DNA of 64,000 bases from Galdieria partita (lineage: Eukaryota > Rhodophyta > Bangiophyceae > Galdieriales > Galdieriaceae): positions 147,270-211,269 of the forward strand of contig BQMJ01000043.1 in assembly GCA_025991245.1 (NCBI GenBank), read 5' to 3'. Below the pieces are notes generated by a model. The model had not been told where the DNA came from. It saw only the letters and a program-made list of their open reading frames with translations, and made no database searches. A program made the position numbers and the translations under genes. Positions within the stretch are counted from its first letter, which is position 1, and every line of letters begins with the position of its first letter. This document shows, piece after piece, positions 9,908 through 21,479 of the stretch.

Positions 9908-11235
9908 TCAGTCTTTCGCATCAATCACACCACCAGATGAGACCTCAAAGGTCGCTTCATTTTCCGCTAGCATCGGCGAATCGTAGATTTTTGCAACTCT
10001 CTGTTCACCTCTTCCTTTGCGAAGCATAATTCTTGTAGTACTGGCATGAGCAATAACGTGACCTCCCACTGGTTTTTTGGGATCTGCAACAAACATACCA
10101 GCGGATCCATCAGGCGTTGACATCACCTTTTTGCAACAATCAAATGATCACACACGAAAAGATCACCTGTTTCCATACCTGATTGGTTATAAAAACTGCC
10201 ACATTGAACTGCTCTGATAACTTCAAAAGCTGTGACATAAACCTGGAGTTTCAATTTACTAATTTGACAACATTTCATGGAATTGGTTTGACCTGTTTAG
10301 TTTTTGTTGTCTCTCGCTCAGTTCTCCTCTACCTGAATAGTCAACTCTGAATAATGCAGTGGCAGAGTCAACAATGAGCAGTCCAAAGGTCTCTTCAACC
10401 ATTTTGGCAGCAATATGTACAAGTAGTTCAATCTATGTAATTTGCAATTTCTTAATCATTTCTACAAAACAACATTTCCTTCACAAGTACCTGATGCTCC
10501 GAGGTGTATGCTCTGGCTACCAGTATGTTATCCAATACCTCTTCAGGATCAAGTTCAAACCTTTCTGCTATCTCGACTATTCTTTCAGGTCGAAAACAAT
10601 TTTCTGTATCGATATAAGCCACCCTTCCTTCAGCTCCATTGGTAATCTTTGGTAACTGTGCACTGACACAAAGTGTATGTGCCAACTGAGTCTTTCCACT
10701 TCGAAACTCTCCAAATACTTCTGTGATACTACTAGTCTCAATACCACCACCAAGAAGCTCATCCAAAGCAGAAGAACCAGTTGTGATATGAATCAAATTT
10801 TTACGGCGTTCTCGAACTTCCAAACCGGATATGAATGAGGAATTGGAAATCTATATTCAAGTATCATCAATACTGAACGTCAAAACAAGAAATCTTTCCA
10901 CTTACCTTGTATGCACATTCTCGAATTTTATCTACCTTGGCTTCACTCAATCCTTTGACCGCAAGTAAATTCTTTTTGGTCGTCATAATAATAGAGCTGA
11001 TGGTGTGAAAACCTGTTTCTTTCAGCCTGAGAAATCCAAATATGGTTTATTCGAAGTTTCATATTTTTCTCAACTTCACAAACTTTTTAATGTCAGAAGC
11101 GTTAATACCCAGAGTAGTGAGCTTTTCAATCTCCTCATAAAAATTGTTGCCGGGGTTGTAGTCTTCATTCAACGTACTTTGTAACGTACTTTCCGTCTCT
11201 GATGCTTTGATGGATATTTCCATCGAGCGACTCAT
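9908..11235 (-). CDS. DMC1: DMC1 meiotic recombinase
   Basis: Six exons are read from ATG 11235 to TGA 9908. The N-terminal helix-hairpin-helix part contains [20 protein letters not shown]. The RecA core has Walker [21 protein letters not shown] and Walker [15 protein letters not shown], then [15 protein letters not shown] and [20 protein letters not shown]. The GGH in the last motif, ITEVFGEFR and the DMC1-type linker [17 protein letters not shown] separate it from RAD51, where GGN and VTEMFGEFR are usual. DMC1 forms filaments on single-stranded DNA and drives homologue strand exchange in meiosis in the nucleus. The end of exon 1 has two GT choices; cutting after DIKK (AA|GTTTGTG) gives [12 protein letters not shown], which best fits the family. 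An intact DMC1 implies a retained sexual cycle. Confidence 0.95.
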
Positions 11236-11382
11236 ATTTTTAGTAACTCGGAAATGAAACAACAAGAAATGGCATTGCACTATCGCACATCGAAGCAACT
11301 CTACATTGTAATGCTTCAGCGCGCCAAACTCTTTGATAGCATTTTTCCTTTAAAATTCATGTTTCAAACACAAAAAGTCTCC

Positions 11383-12918
11383 TCAGTTCCATCGTGGCAA
11401 CCATCGTCTTCTTTGATGTTGCTTCGTCGACAAAGGGATGCAGTAGATCCAAGGAGCCCAATACAAAAAAGCTGCCAGTTCCAGGACTATAATCTAAAAA
11501 AAAGAGACTCACAGTTCAATTTCATACAAATCAACTTAATATTTCTTCTTTCTTACCATGGATACCACCCATTTTTGTCCTCGCTTTGGAAATGAATCTA
11601 CCATAAGGGCAGTTAAAAGCTCAGCATATAAAAGTCCTGGAATATAATGATAAAGAAAAGCGGATCGATCCACAGCTATATAGGGGAGCAAGTTTAGTGA
11701 ATAAGCTAAAAGTAGAAACATCCCTTTTGATAGCAACCTAGCCAGCTCAACATCGTTTGAAATCAAATAACGATATCGACAGTAGAAAATCAAACAGAAG
11801 AAAAACGACAGTGCAAATAATATACAAACGTACATGATGGTTGGATTGCCAATCAAATAAATTTGTCTACTTTGGTCGTTATCCAACTCTTCTACATAAT
11901 AAAGCAGTCCTCTAAGGTTTAGAGGCCATTCATACCACTTTGACTCCCACGGATGTCTTTCCTTGATTGCACTATTCGCTCGTAGCATTTCTTTGTTCAA
12001 GTACAGAAAATTCTTCCAAAACGATTCGGGAGTAAACATTGGATCGTAATAAGGACTTCCCTTTAAGCTTTTCTGAAATTCCACAGACATAAAGGCATCT
12101 CCACTACCACTCAACGGCAAAATCCTAAAATGGATATAGAAAGGAATTATATAAGTGACAAGACCCGCAAGGCCAGCCAGTGCACATTCCCACAAGTCTA
12201 AAGGTCTCGACATGAGAAAGAGACCAAAAAAAGAAGCAACTGCTATTGCTCCAGGAGTAGCAAGAGCCGTCCATTTGATACTTATTGCGAATCCTGATAA
12301 TATTCCAGTTGTTATTAGCCAAAATATACGAGACCAAGTTTTAGGGTGTGAATTCCACAACATGAAGGCACTCAGTAAAGACAATATACAAAAAAATTGT
12401 AACTGAGAGTCAACAAGTATCAGACGTGATTCGATCAAGGACATAAAGTCGAACAGGACAAGAGAAGAACCGAGGATAGAGCTTTCCAATGAGAGACCAA
12501 AAACTCGACAGAGCAAATACATAAAAGGGACACTCAACGTTCCAAATAGTCCTGAAACAGAACGTAAAACGTAAAACTTTGTTTCACCATATTCGGCGCC
12601 TATAGCGTCAAAGAGAAACCCAGGTTTGAACTTTCCAAGTATACCACCCAAATATAAAAGAAGCTTTCCAAGAGGAGGATGAATATCAAAAAAGTATTCC
12701 CCAGTGAAGTACCAAGTAACAAACTTTCCAAAGTGAAACTCATCAAATACTACAGCGGGTGGTTCATTCAATCGGAAGAACCGTGTGATAAACGACAGCA
12801 GCGTCAATAATAGCAGAAGAATGGCGTCCTTTTTGTTAAAGTCTTCATGTTGTAAGTGAGAAGCTATTCTAGAAACACTTTTAGGTTTTTGGCGGTTAGC
12901 TTTATGAGGTGATTCCAT
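11383..12918 (-). CDS. Protein O-mannosyltransferase (GT39), MIR-less
   Basis: Exon 1 runs from ATG 12918 to about 11570. A GTAAGA donor and TTTTTTTTAG acceptor join it to the last exon, which ends at TGA 11383 and encodes the tail ending in RRRWLPRWN. About ten membrane helices are visible. Key family motifs are VVFDEFHFGKFV with the catalytic acidic pair, DIHPPLGKLLL, RSVSGLFGT, SGSGDAFMSVEFQKSLKGSP, RHPWESKWYEWPL and YHYIPGLLYAELL. PMTs transfer mannose from dolichyl-phosphate mannose to Ser/Thr in the ER lumen. The protein is about 500 residues, far shorter than fungal or animal PMTs (about 750). The large lumenal MIR (beta-trefoil) domain, normally between SGxGDAFMS and the HPWxSxWxxWPL motif, is absent. 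Confidence 0.9.
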
Positions 12919-13215
12919 GGAAGGTTGAACAATCTGATTGGACCACAATCTAAGATCGAACGAAGCAGTCAATGATGCCTATTTATTGCCTTCAACGATG
13001 AGAATACTTTGTGAAATTTTTACATTTTCTGTAAAGACTGAGGAAACCATATATAAACATAAAGCTAGAAAAGAATTGCAACTTTTCATGAAATCATTTG
13101 TTACTATTAAAATTCTTCTCGAACCATTGGATATAGGCTACTTGAATATTTCACTAGTTATGATATAACAGTCAGTTTATATTTTCTCACAACTGTAGAA
13201 TTGAGGGTATATAAT

Positions 13216-14193
13216 TTAGGTATCATCTGTCAAGTATATCAAATGGCTATTAAACATATTATTATCTACAAAGTTTTTCGATAGTATATTTGAAAAGGAA
13301 GAATGTTGAGTCGGTTGATTCATTTGTTCATCTAGCTGATTAGAAGTGGAAGAATCTGGTTGTTTCTCAGAAAGCGATAAATGGGTCGGTCCATCTATTC
13401 GATCGTTGAAGTTAGCACTTCGAAATACTCCTTGCAGAATAACTTGGTCGTCGTATATTTCAAAAGGTCTATTAAAGGTAAACAAAACTTCTTCTGCATT
13501 TTCTTCCATTTCGACATCGATGGAAGTGTCTGTACTAGTAGAAACAATTATAAAAGGTAAATGGATACAACTCTCAGGGTGAACTTCTCCGATTGAACTC
13601 GAAGCATTTCGCGTTAACATCGCTTCGACAGCTCTTCTTTGAGCTTCCAACTCCTCTAATTTTTGACGCTTTTGTCGCAACTCTTCGTTCTTAGACTTCA
13701 ACTTCTCTTCAAGTTCCTTTAGAAACTCGGAACTATCGAAAGAAACTCCTCTCCATAAAATATCCTTCTTTTGCTTCTCTATCATTCCCATTGCCATAAG
13801 AACATTTAATGCATCGTAAACTCTTCTTCGGACATTCTTTTCGTTATAAAAACGGTCTGTGGGGTCGCTAATGGTTGGGTCAAGTACCTCTTTCACAAGT
13901 TCGTCTGCAACTTGGTTATATGTCGTTCGTTTCTTTTCCTCTACCTTTTTCCTCACTCGAATAGCAAATGAACGTAAACCCTTTTCACTTTTTTCGTGAG
14001 AGCTGGGCCTTCTTTTCCTAGAAATGGTCAACGAACTTCATATACGGAGTAACAACCTCAAAACCAACCTCTGTCTTCTTTCGTTTCCGGAAGATCCATC
14101 TATCAAGCCTAGATCTTCTTGAGATATCTGTTTGGTGTCCTGTTTCAGTTCATTCGCATTCTGTCTCGTAGCAGTTTCAGTTCGTTTAGGCAT
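13216..14193 (-). CDS. DP (E2F dimerisation partner) transcription factor
   Basis: Two exons: 14193-14069 and 14017-13216, joined in frame through a 51-nt intron. The short N-terminal exon is charged. The DNA-binding winged helix starts at GLRSFAIRVRKKVEEKKRTT and contains TYNQVADELVKEV, the RRRVYDALNVLMAMGMIEK recognition helix and the ILWRGV element. The RRVYDALNVL string is diagnostic for DP rather than E2F. A coiled coil follows (LKELEEKLKSKNEELRQKRQ), then the DP dimerisation domain with IHLPFIIVST and the FNRPFEIYDDQVIL strand. DP pairs with E2F to control G1/S genes in the nucleus. The length of about 308 residues is normal for algae. It is divergent from the adenylate kinase gene, with 82 bp between starts. 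Confidence 0.93.
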
Positions 14194-14275
14194 CCCTCAA
14201 CGGCACAAATCAATCAATCATCCACAAAATGGCATTTCAAATGTGAGCAAACTGTGAATCCAAAAGTGGATTGCG

Positions 14276-16678
14276 ATGGACTGTTATTCGACGACATCTT
14301 TTGTTTCCTTGCTTGAATTTCGAACAAGCCATAAAAGAACAAATATTGAAACAAGACACTGTTATAAAACTCATTTTCTAGGGAAAGAAAGAACTGACCA
14401 ACGTGTATTTCGGAATTCTATCAAGAGCATATTCTTCCACTGCTCTCGTTGCCACGGTCAGTCTACGACACGAGCTTGTGCAGAAACTTTTTCCGTCTCG
14501 ACAGAGGAGCCTCAACTGAGAACTTATCCTTTGCGAATAATAATAGCTGGAGCACCTGCTTCTGGAAAGGGTACTCAGTGCAAAAAGATCGCAGAACGTT
14601 ACGGCGTCGTTCACTTATCAACGGGAGATATGTTACGAGAAGCGATTCAGAATGGAACTGAATTGGGAAAGACTGCTAAACAATATATGGATTCGGGACG
14701 TTTGGTATGTCACTTTCATTGAATCTAGTCTATGGTTTACGTTGTCACAGGTGCCGGATGATTTGGTTATCGATATGTTGAAAAGACGTTTAAAGGAGGA
14801 AGACTGTACGAAACGTGGTTGGCTTTTGGACGGTTTTCCACGTACGGCTTCTCAAGCACAAGCTCTTCTTGAAGCAAAGTGAGTTGTATTCTTTTGTTGT
14901 TATTTTGAGTTTTATTTTTGGAAAGAATTGACCCTGACTTGGTCCTTGTTTTGGATGTTCCTGAAAACGAGCTTATTCAAAGAGTTGTAGGAAGGAGACT
15001 TGATCCTATAACTGGCCGTATTTATCATCTTCAGTATTCACCTCCTGAAGACGAACAAGTCGCTTGTCGCTTGATTCAAAGAACAGATGATACGGAAGAA
15101 AAGGTATTTTCTAGTTGCGTCACATGTGTGGATATAACGTAAATGGTTTCTCGTAGGCTAAAATACGTTTGGAAGCCTTTCGGACTCATATCAGAGCGAT
15201 AGAAGAGCAGTTTTCGCAAGTGGTTCATATTAATGGCAATCGACTTGCTGAACATGTATTTTGGGATATTGTTTGTGAAATAGACCAAGTTTTGGGCACA
15301 TTTCATGAAGCAGATACTAATCTGCAACCTTTTGGTATTCTTGTTTTGGGTGTTCCTGGTAGTAATAAGACTGAATATGCTCGTCTTATTGCCAGAATGA
15401 GTAATGCTCTACTGTGTGATGTTAGTGATTTGCTCGTGAGAGCGGTCTATGACGGAGATAAGGTGATAGTGGGAAATGTTGTGAGGAGTGCCGTAGAATC
15501 TGGCGAACGTGCAAGTTTTGCTTAGGAATTCCGTGTATAACTCACTTAAATATTCAATTTAGGTTCCGGATGAGATTGTCTTGCAACTTGTCCACGAATT
15601 TTTGTCTACTCATGATGGTTACAAGAAGCGAGTGGTTTTTTGTGGTTTTCCAAGAACTCTAAGCCAAATAGAGTTTCTAAGGTAGCTTAAATTATTTTAT
15701 TTGAGGACTTTCGCTGAGATGGTGCACAGAAACTATCAATTTAGAATCGAACAAGTTTTTTTAATTGACACACCAGATGAAGTGACTTTGCCTCGATTGA
15801 CTTGCCACAGTTTGCCGAAATTGCATGACAATGGACATATAAATGGAAATCGCTGTTATTCTATTGGAAGTGAATTAGGTTGGAATGAACGAACAAGGTC
15901 AAGTTATCAAGTTGTCCGAAAACGTTTGTCATCAGTATATAGTGACTGGGATTATATACAGTTTGCTTTTAGAGGAAGAACTCATGTTTTGTATTCTATC
16001 GACTCGTGGAATTATAATACGAAAAGAATTGAACAAGCATTACGAACTCCACCGAATCCTGTTGTTTTGAGAAAAGTAACAGATGTAACCCAAGTAGAGA
16101 GCTTGAGAGAGTACATAGAGTCAGGAATTTTATTTGCTGAATCTCGAATGAAGCCATTATGGGACTCACAATGGAATGGTCTTATGAGTATGGAAGTGTT
16201 ACGAGACGGAGACTTTGGAATTTCGGATCTCATTTATCGATGGGATTTAGCTGTATTGGACATGGCCATATTTTATTTATATTTTTATATTCAAAGAAAT
16301 CTGTTGCGTGTCATTTTAGAACGAACTGCTTTTTATGTTTCTCTTGCTCATTCCATTCCATGGGTGATAATATCAGCATTCTATGGAATGTATCATATTC
16401 GAAGTATAGAATCTACAAGTTTTATGTTGCGTTGTATTCAAATGGCAAGTAAGATAAGTCTACCACTCGGAATTGTTGTACGTGGATTGCGATTTTCTGT
16501 TGGTTTACATTGGTTGTATATTTTATTGACGTTGTCTTCATTGTATTATACTCTCGTTACTTGGAGAAGAGCATTTATTTCTTTCGACGTGTTCTTAGGT
16601 TGTCCACGTAGAAGAAAGGGTTACTTGGTTGACATTATTTTGAAAGTATATCGTTTGATAGTTTTGAAAAGACATTGA
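14276..16678 (+). CDS. Tandem adenylate kinase fused to a membrane domain
   Basis: Six exons (14276-14704, 14751-14878, 14926-15103, 15157-15510, 15563-15681, 15730-16678) give one 718-residue frame. Residues 1-80 resemble an organelle transit peptide. AK domain 1 (about 87-305) is canonical: P-loop [25 protein letters not shown] and the short-[18 protein letters not shown] domain 2 (about 304-500) is degenerate: GVPGSNKT replaces the P-loop, and [13 protein letters not shown] and an IDTPDE strand remain. The last 180 residues hold three or four hydrophobic helices with no family I know. Adenylate kinases equilibrate 2 ADP with ATP and AMP. Exon 4 ends at a GC donor (GCAAGT), needed for SGERVPDEIV. 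The intron after exon 5 is read as 48 nt, removing an in-frame TAG. Confidence 0.8.
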
Positions 16679-16829
16679 ACTCTATTGCTGAGTAGTTTTC
16701 GTTGGAGGTTTGTGAAAGACAGTTTTAGTTATCTTGGATAGTTTTGCTGGATTCTTTATATTGTTAACATAGTTTATCACAACACTATTGGGCATCTAAA
16801 GGGACTATAAATCCACACTTGGAAACTTC

Positions 16830-17838
16830 ATGACATTGCTTGCCTTTAAAGATTTTGGGTGGACAAAAGGGCTTTTGTCGATGGTAATCTTATTCGTGGT
16901 TCATTATTCAAGTTTCAGGAAAGAGAGTTGTTTTATACCTTCAACTAATCCCTGTCAACGTTGTCAACGCAGAAACACTTTCATACAATACCATACCAAG
17001 TTTTCGAGGAGGATAGGAGACTGTACTCGAGCAGCCTTTAGACTTGAAGAACCCAAGTCTTTCCAGTCTTTTGCTATGGATTCTCAGACTGTTTTCTCTG
17101 TTGATGCTGCGAATGTGTTGGAATTGCCTTGTGGTGCAAAAAGATTGGAAAATGCTCCTTGTGGAGACGGTGCAAACTGTCCTTTTATAAAATACCAGTG
17201 TAAAAGGTATTGTTCTACTGTATTTATTTCTGTTTCCTTTATATTCACTGGTATGGAATAGAGGTCATATTGTAAAGGCTTTAAAAGGAAGTCCCGTATG
17301 TAAAGATTGTCCTTTATGTAAGTATGAAGCAGAGGCTGAACTTTGTCCGGAACTTCGTCGAGGGTCTACCAAACCACTGTCTTTGGCAACTATGCAAAGA
17401 ATAGCTTCGAGAAGAGGTGGTTTGTGTTTATCTACTTCTTATAAAAGCGTTCGTGACAAATTTTTATGGCGTTGTAGTGAAGGACACGAGTGGTATGCAT
17501 CAGGAGATAATGTAAGGCGAGGAAGTTGGTGTCCAACTTGTGCAAGGAAGACACAATCTTTAGACTTGTCCGAATTAAATGAGTTGGCAAAAGAAAAGGG
17601 TGGACGATGTCTTTCGACGATATATAAAAATGTACACCAGAAGCTCAAATGGGAGTGTTCACAAGGCCATATATTTATGATGAATGCAAATAATATCCGA
17701 AGAAGAAGCAATTCTTCGCGTCCTCCTTCTTGGTGTCCAATCTGTGCTAATTTGAAGCGAAGTGAGAAAAGAAAGAAATCAACTGCTGTAGACAAGACAT
17801 TATTTACAGCACAAAGTCCAACAAGCATTCTTTTATAA
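16830..17838 (+). CDS. Zinc-ribbon (DUF4379-like) repeat protein with signal anchor
   Basis: Two exons, 16830-17206 and 17262-17838, join in frame (CKR|GHI). The N-terminus has a hydrophobic segment (GLLSMVILFVVHY) followed by basic residues, which may be a signal peptide or anchor. Three zinc-ribbon-like units follow. The first is CPFIKYQCKRGH with CKDCPLC, then WRCSEGHEW with WCPTCARK, and WECSQGHIF with WCPICANL. The spacing (W-x-C-x2-GH ... C-P-x-C) matches the probable zinc-ribbon family DUF4379, found next to or within nuclease-type proteins in bacteria, phages and algae. Each unit after the first is preceded by a similar 'A..kGGrCLSt.YKnv' lead. The ligand or substrate is unknown. Confidence 0.7.
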
Positions 17839-17870
17839 AGAGCAACAATACGCACAAATTTCTGTATGGA

Positions 17871-19541
17871 TCATATCTCTTTCATAACTCGTGTAAAAGC
17901 TTTCAAAGTTTCTTCAATGTCTCTTTCTGAATGCTGCAAACTCATAAACCCTGCTTCAAATTGAGATGGAGCCAAATAGATCCCTTGTTCCAGCATAGAC
18001 CGATGAAAACGTTGAAACTTTTCAAGATCAGACTTTTTGGCATCTTCAAAGTTTTTCACTGTTCCTGAAGTAAAGAAAAACCCAAACATGGCAGACAAAT
18101 GTCCTCCAGTAAACGCATGTCCAGCATTTTGTGCAATGTCAACCATACTATTCACTAATCTACTTGTAATTTGTTCCAAATATTCATAAGTGCCTGGTCT
18201 CTTCAATATCTCTAATGTTTTAATTCCAGCTGTCATAGCTAACGGATTTCCTGAAAGGGTACCAGACTAGAAAATAATCAATACAAGCAATTGTTAAAAA
18301 AAGTTCAAACTACACCTGATAAACAGGTCCAGAAGGTGCAACCATCTCCATAATATCCTTTCTCCCTCCATATGCACCGACAGGTAGTCCACCACCAATT
18401 ATTTTCCCAAAAGTAGTAAGATCAGGTTGAATATGGAAATATTCCTGAGCTCCTCCATAAGAAATACGGAATCCTGTCATCACTTCATCGAAGCATAAAA
18501 GAGCACCTTCTCTTCTAGTTAAAGAACGCAAACCTTCCAGAAAAGGCTTGTCTGGAAGAATAAAACCAGAGTTTCCAACAACAGGTTCCAAGATAACGCC
18601 TGCAATCTGATTCTATATGGTAGAAAGAATTGATCATGTTTAATATGTGACAATAAAAGATTATCACACGTACTGGATAAGTATGAAACAAGTTTTCGAC
18701 GGCTTGATAGTCATTATAAGGAGCAGTCAATGTGTTTTCTGTAGTAGACTTGGGTACTCCCGGTGAATCTGGAAGACCAAGTGTGGCTACACCTGAACCT
18801 GCCTTTTTAATCAAATGAATCTTCTTAAAAAGACAATAGATCTAGTAGTCGATACTATACCTGAACCAAGTATGGGTCTGCATGACCATGAAAACAGCCA
18901 GCAAATTTTATGATCTTTTCTCTACCGGTATAAGCACGCATCAATCTTAGAGCTGACATACAAGCTTCTGTTCCAGAATTGACAAATCGAACCATTTCTA
19001 CTGAAGGAACAGCCTCAATAACCATACGAGCAAGAGTGTTTTCTAGTTCACAAGGAGCTCCAAAACTGGTCCCATTCTCTACTGCTTCTTGTAAGGCTTT
19101 TACAACTTCATCGTTGGCGTGACCAACTATGGATGGACCCCAAGTTCCCACATAATCAATATATTCATTGCCATCCACATCATATACCTTGGAACCCTTT
19201 ACTTTTTTAAAGACGATTGGGTTTCCTCCAACTGATCGAAAAGCACGAACAGGAGAGTTCACACCTCCTGGCATAAGTTTAACTGCTTCTTTCATAATTT
19301 CCTCCGACTTGCTAGTTTTCCTTTGTGACAAAACCGAAGAAAGAGTTGTGAATATCGTTTCATAGGTTGAACTCGTTTTGAACCAATAGTTTCTACCTAT
19401 TTTATCAATACTATATTTCCCCGAATGTTTCCTTCCAAGTACTCGTTGTTTCGATGGCGATACACAAAAAGGACACTTTACAAACAACAACATTTCTCCA
19501 ATTCTTTTGAATGGACATGGAGCATGCAATAATAGTTGCAT
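17871..19541 (-). CDS. GSA: Glutamate-1-semialdehyde 2,1-aminomutase, plastid precursor
   Basis: Four exons: 19541-18861, 18802-18674, 18612-18316 and 18266-17871, all in phase 0. The first 80 or so residues are a basic, Ser/Thr-rich transit peptide. The mature enzyme begins near [25 protein letters not shown]-enzyme signatures are [46 protein letters not shown] and [18 protein letters not shown], with the PLP-binding lysine in FGKIIGG. The enzyme converts glutamate-1-semialdehyde to 5-aminolevulinate in the plastid stroma, the second step of C5 tetrapyrrole synthesis that supplies chlorophyll, haem and phycobilins. Its presence with a transit peptide is the strongest evidence for a plastid-bearing host. 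The stop is 33 bp from the convergent zinc-ribbon gene. Confidence 0.97.
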
Positions 19542-19773
19542 TTGTTGTCAAACGGCTCTCTCTAGTTTGTATTGAAACTCTGCATTGCATTCCTCTATCG
19601 TTTGTAAAAGTAAACAAGAATCATATGGAGTGAATTTTTAGTATTGTAGATAGCTGTATTTGATAGTATTGTCACTTTATGAATGCAAACAAACACAACA
19701 CATTGTTGTGATTTCATTCGTTTGTGAATTTTGCTACAATCAAAGACTGTTTTGAGCATCCAAGTTGCATGAA

Positions 19774-21448
19774 ATGGATACTCCGAGTACCGCTTCAGAA
19801 AGTATTGTTTCACGTACTTTAATACAATTAGTTGGACCATTTAAACAAAGAGCCACCAGTACTTCACCTGGTGACTTTTGGCTTACACTACCTATTTTCG
19901 CGACGGAATGTGCAGAACGTTTCAACTTTTATGGATTCACAGCTCTACTCACTTTATACTTCCAACAACACCTAAAATATGCCACTCAACAGGCAGCTGC
20001 CAACTTTAACTTTTTTCAAGCCACGTGTTACTGTACTCCAGTATTGGGTTCGTGGCTTGCTGATCAGTTTCTTGGAAAATATCGAACCATTGTGTATTTT
20101 ACTCTTCTTTATCTTTCTGGTCAGCTAATATTGCCGTTCTCGTCGTTGTTACAAATCGAAATGACTTTGACCAAGTTGTTGACTTTTCTATCTTTATTCT
20201 TGATTGCACTTGGCACTGGAGGCATAAAACCCTGTGTCAGTGCTTTTGGTGCAGAGCAAGTAGAGTGGCGACATAGAATCAGAGTTCACTGTACTGCAAC
20301 TAGCTCAGAAAGAAATTCTTCATCAAACAGTCTACTGTCAGAGGACTTTGACGATAACTTGGATGATGTGGTCTTGGAACAAGTATCCAATGGCTATCCA
20401 AATGACATGACGAATACATCAGTTGGAGCCAGTTTGAACACCACTATTTACTTTGCGCGATTCTATTTATTTATTAATGTGGGTGCCATCGCAGGACAAT
20501 TAATCTGTCCCTGGACAAGGCAAGTTTTTGGATGGAGTGCTGCATATTTTGTTTCCGCAATTGTTCTATTCTTATCCTTGGTTACATTTTTGAGTGGACT
20601 GCATTTCACTGGTTACATTCATATTCAAAAGAAGAGTAGTACAACATTACTCCATCACATAAGAAATACAATTGTTCGCTTTTCAAGTAGATTCTTTCAC
20701 AACAATGAGCAAAACAACAACCATTCTACAACAACAAGAGCAACCGAAGAATGGCATTGCATTGTGCGAATAAGTTTGTTACTTTCTCCCATTGCTATTT
20801 TTTGGATGTGCTGGTCACAACAGGGAGCTACGTGGATTCAACAGCTATCCTTGATGGAGATGCCTCGTATTTTCAACACAGAAATGAGTCCAGCACAATG
20901 GACTGCGTGGAATCCCTTTAGTAAGTCAATTGCTATCATCTTGATTATTCTGGCTAACTCTTCAAGTTGTGTTGCTGGGAGTTCCTATTAGTGCAGAGTG
21001 GGTCTATCCTAGAATACAAAAATATACTCGATGGACCTCCACCGATAGAATATTTTTGGGAATGCTTTTAACTTGCTTTGCCTTTGTTTGCAGTACTATT
21101 GTTCAATTTCAAATACAAAAAGTGATGCCTTCCAAAATTTCTGCTTGGAGAACTTTACCTCAGTGGATCTTGTTATCGGTTGGAGAGATTCTAGTCAGCG
21201 TCTCTGGACTTGAACTTGCTTTTGCTTCGGCTCCTATCCAGTTAAAGAGTACAATTCAAGCAATTTGGCTGCTGACTTCTGCTCTTGGTAGTCTTCTAGC
21301 TGCTCTCTCCTTGGAGTGGTTCGAATGGAATTATACATATCTCTTTGGTTACTATAGTCTTTGTATGTTCCTAGCAGCCCTTGTGTTTCATAGGATCGTC
21401 TATTTACAACACTCTGGAGAAGTTTCAACGACAGAAGAAGCTTCTTAG
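19774..21448 (+). CDS. POT/PTR2 proton-coupled oligopeptide transporter
   Basis: Two exons, 19774-20920 and 20967-21448, joined as NPF|IVLLGVP. About twelve membrane helices are predicted. POT hallmarks are ECAERFNFYGFTALLTLYFQ (ExxERFxYYG motif, with NF for YY), GSWLADQFLGKYRTI, and GTGGIKPCVSAFGAEQ of PTR2 motif 1, then FYLFINVGAIAGQLI. The helix-7 region is FWMCWSQQGATWIQQ and the final part carries SGLELAFASAPIQLKS. These transporters move di- and tripeptides (or nitrate in plant relatives) with protons across the plasma membrane or an endomembrane. A hydrophilic Ser/Asn-rich insertion of about 40 residues (near 170-215) splits the domain after the PTR2 motif. The ATG at 19774 is used because the open frame extends upstream only to a TTG. 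Confidence 0.92.
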
Positions 21449-21479
21449 ACAAATCAATAAGGAATTGGTTCTAAAGTCC

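Noticed and set aside
10359-10655. Plus-strand frames opposite DMC1
   Set aside because: They are antisense shadows of conserved DMC1 exons.
15682-15705. A 24-nt intron in the adenylate kinase fusion
   Set aside because: It would also keep frame, but a 48-nt intron (15682-15729) has normal size and gives [21 protein letters not shown], which fits adenylate kinases better.
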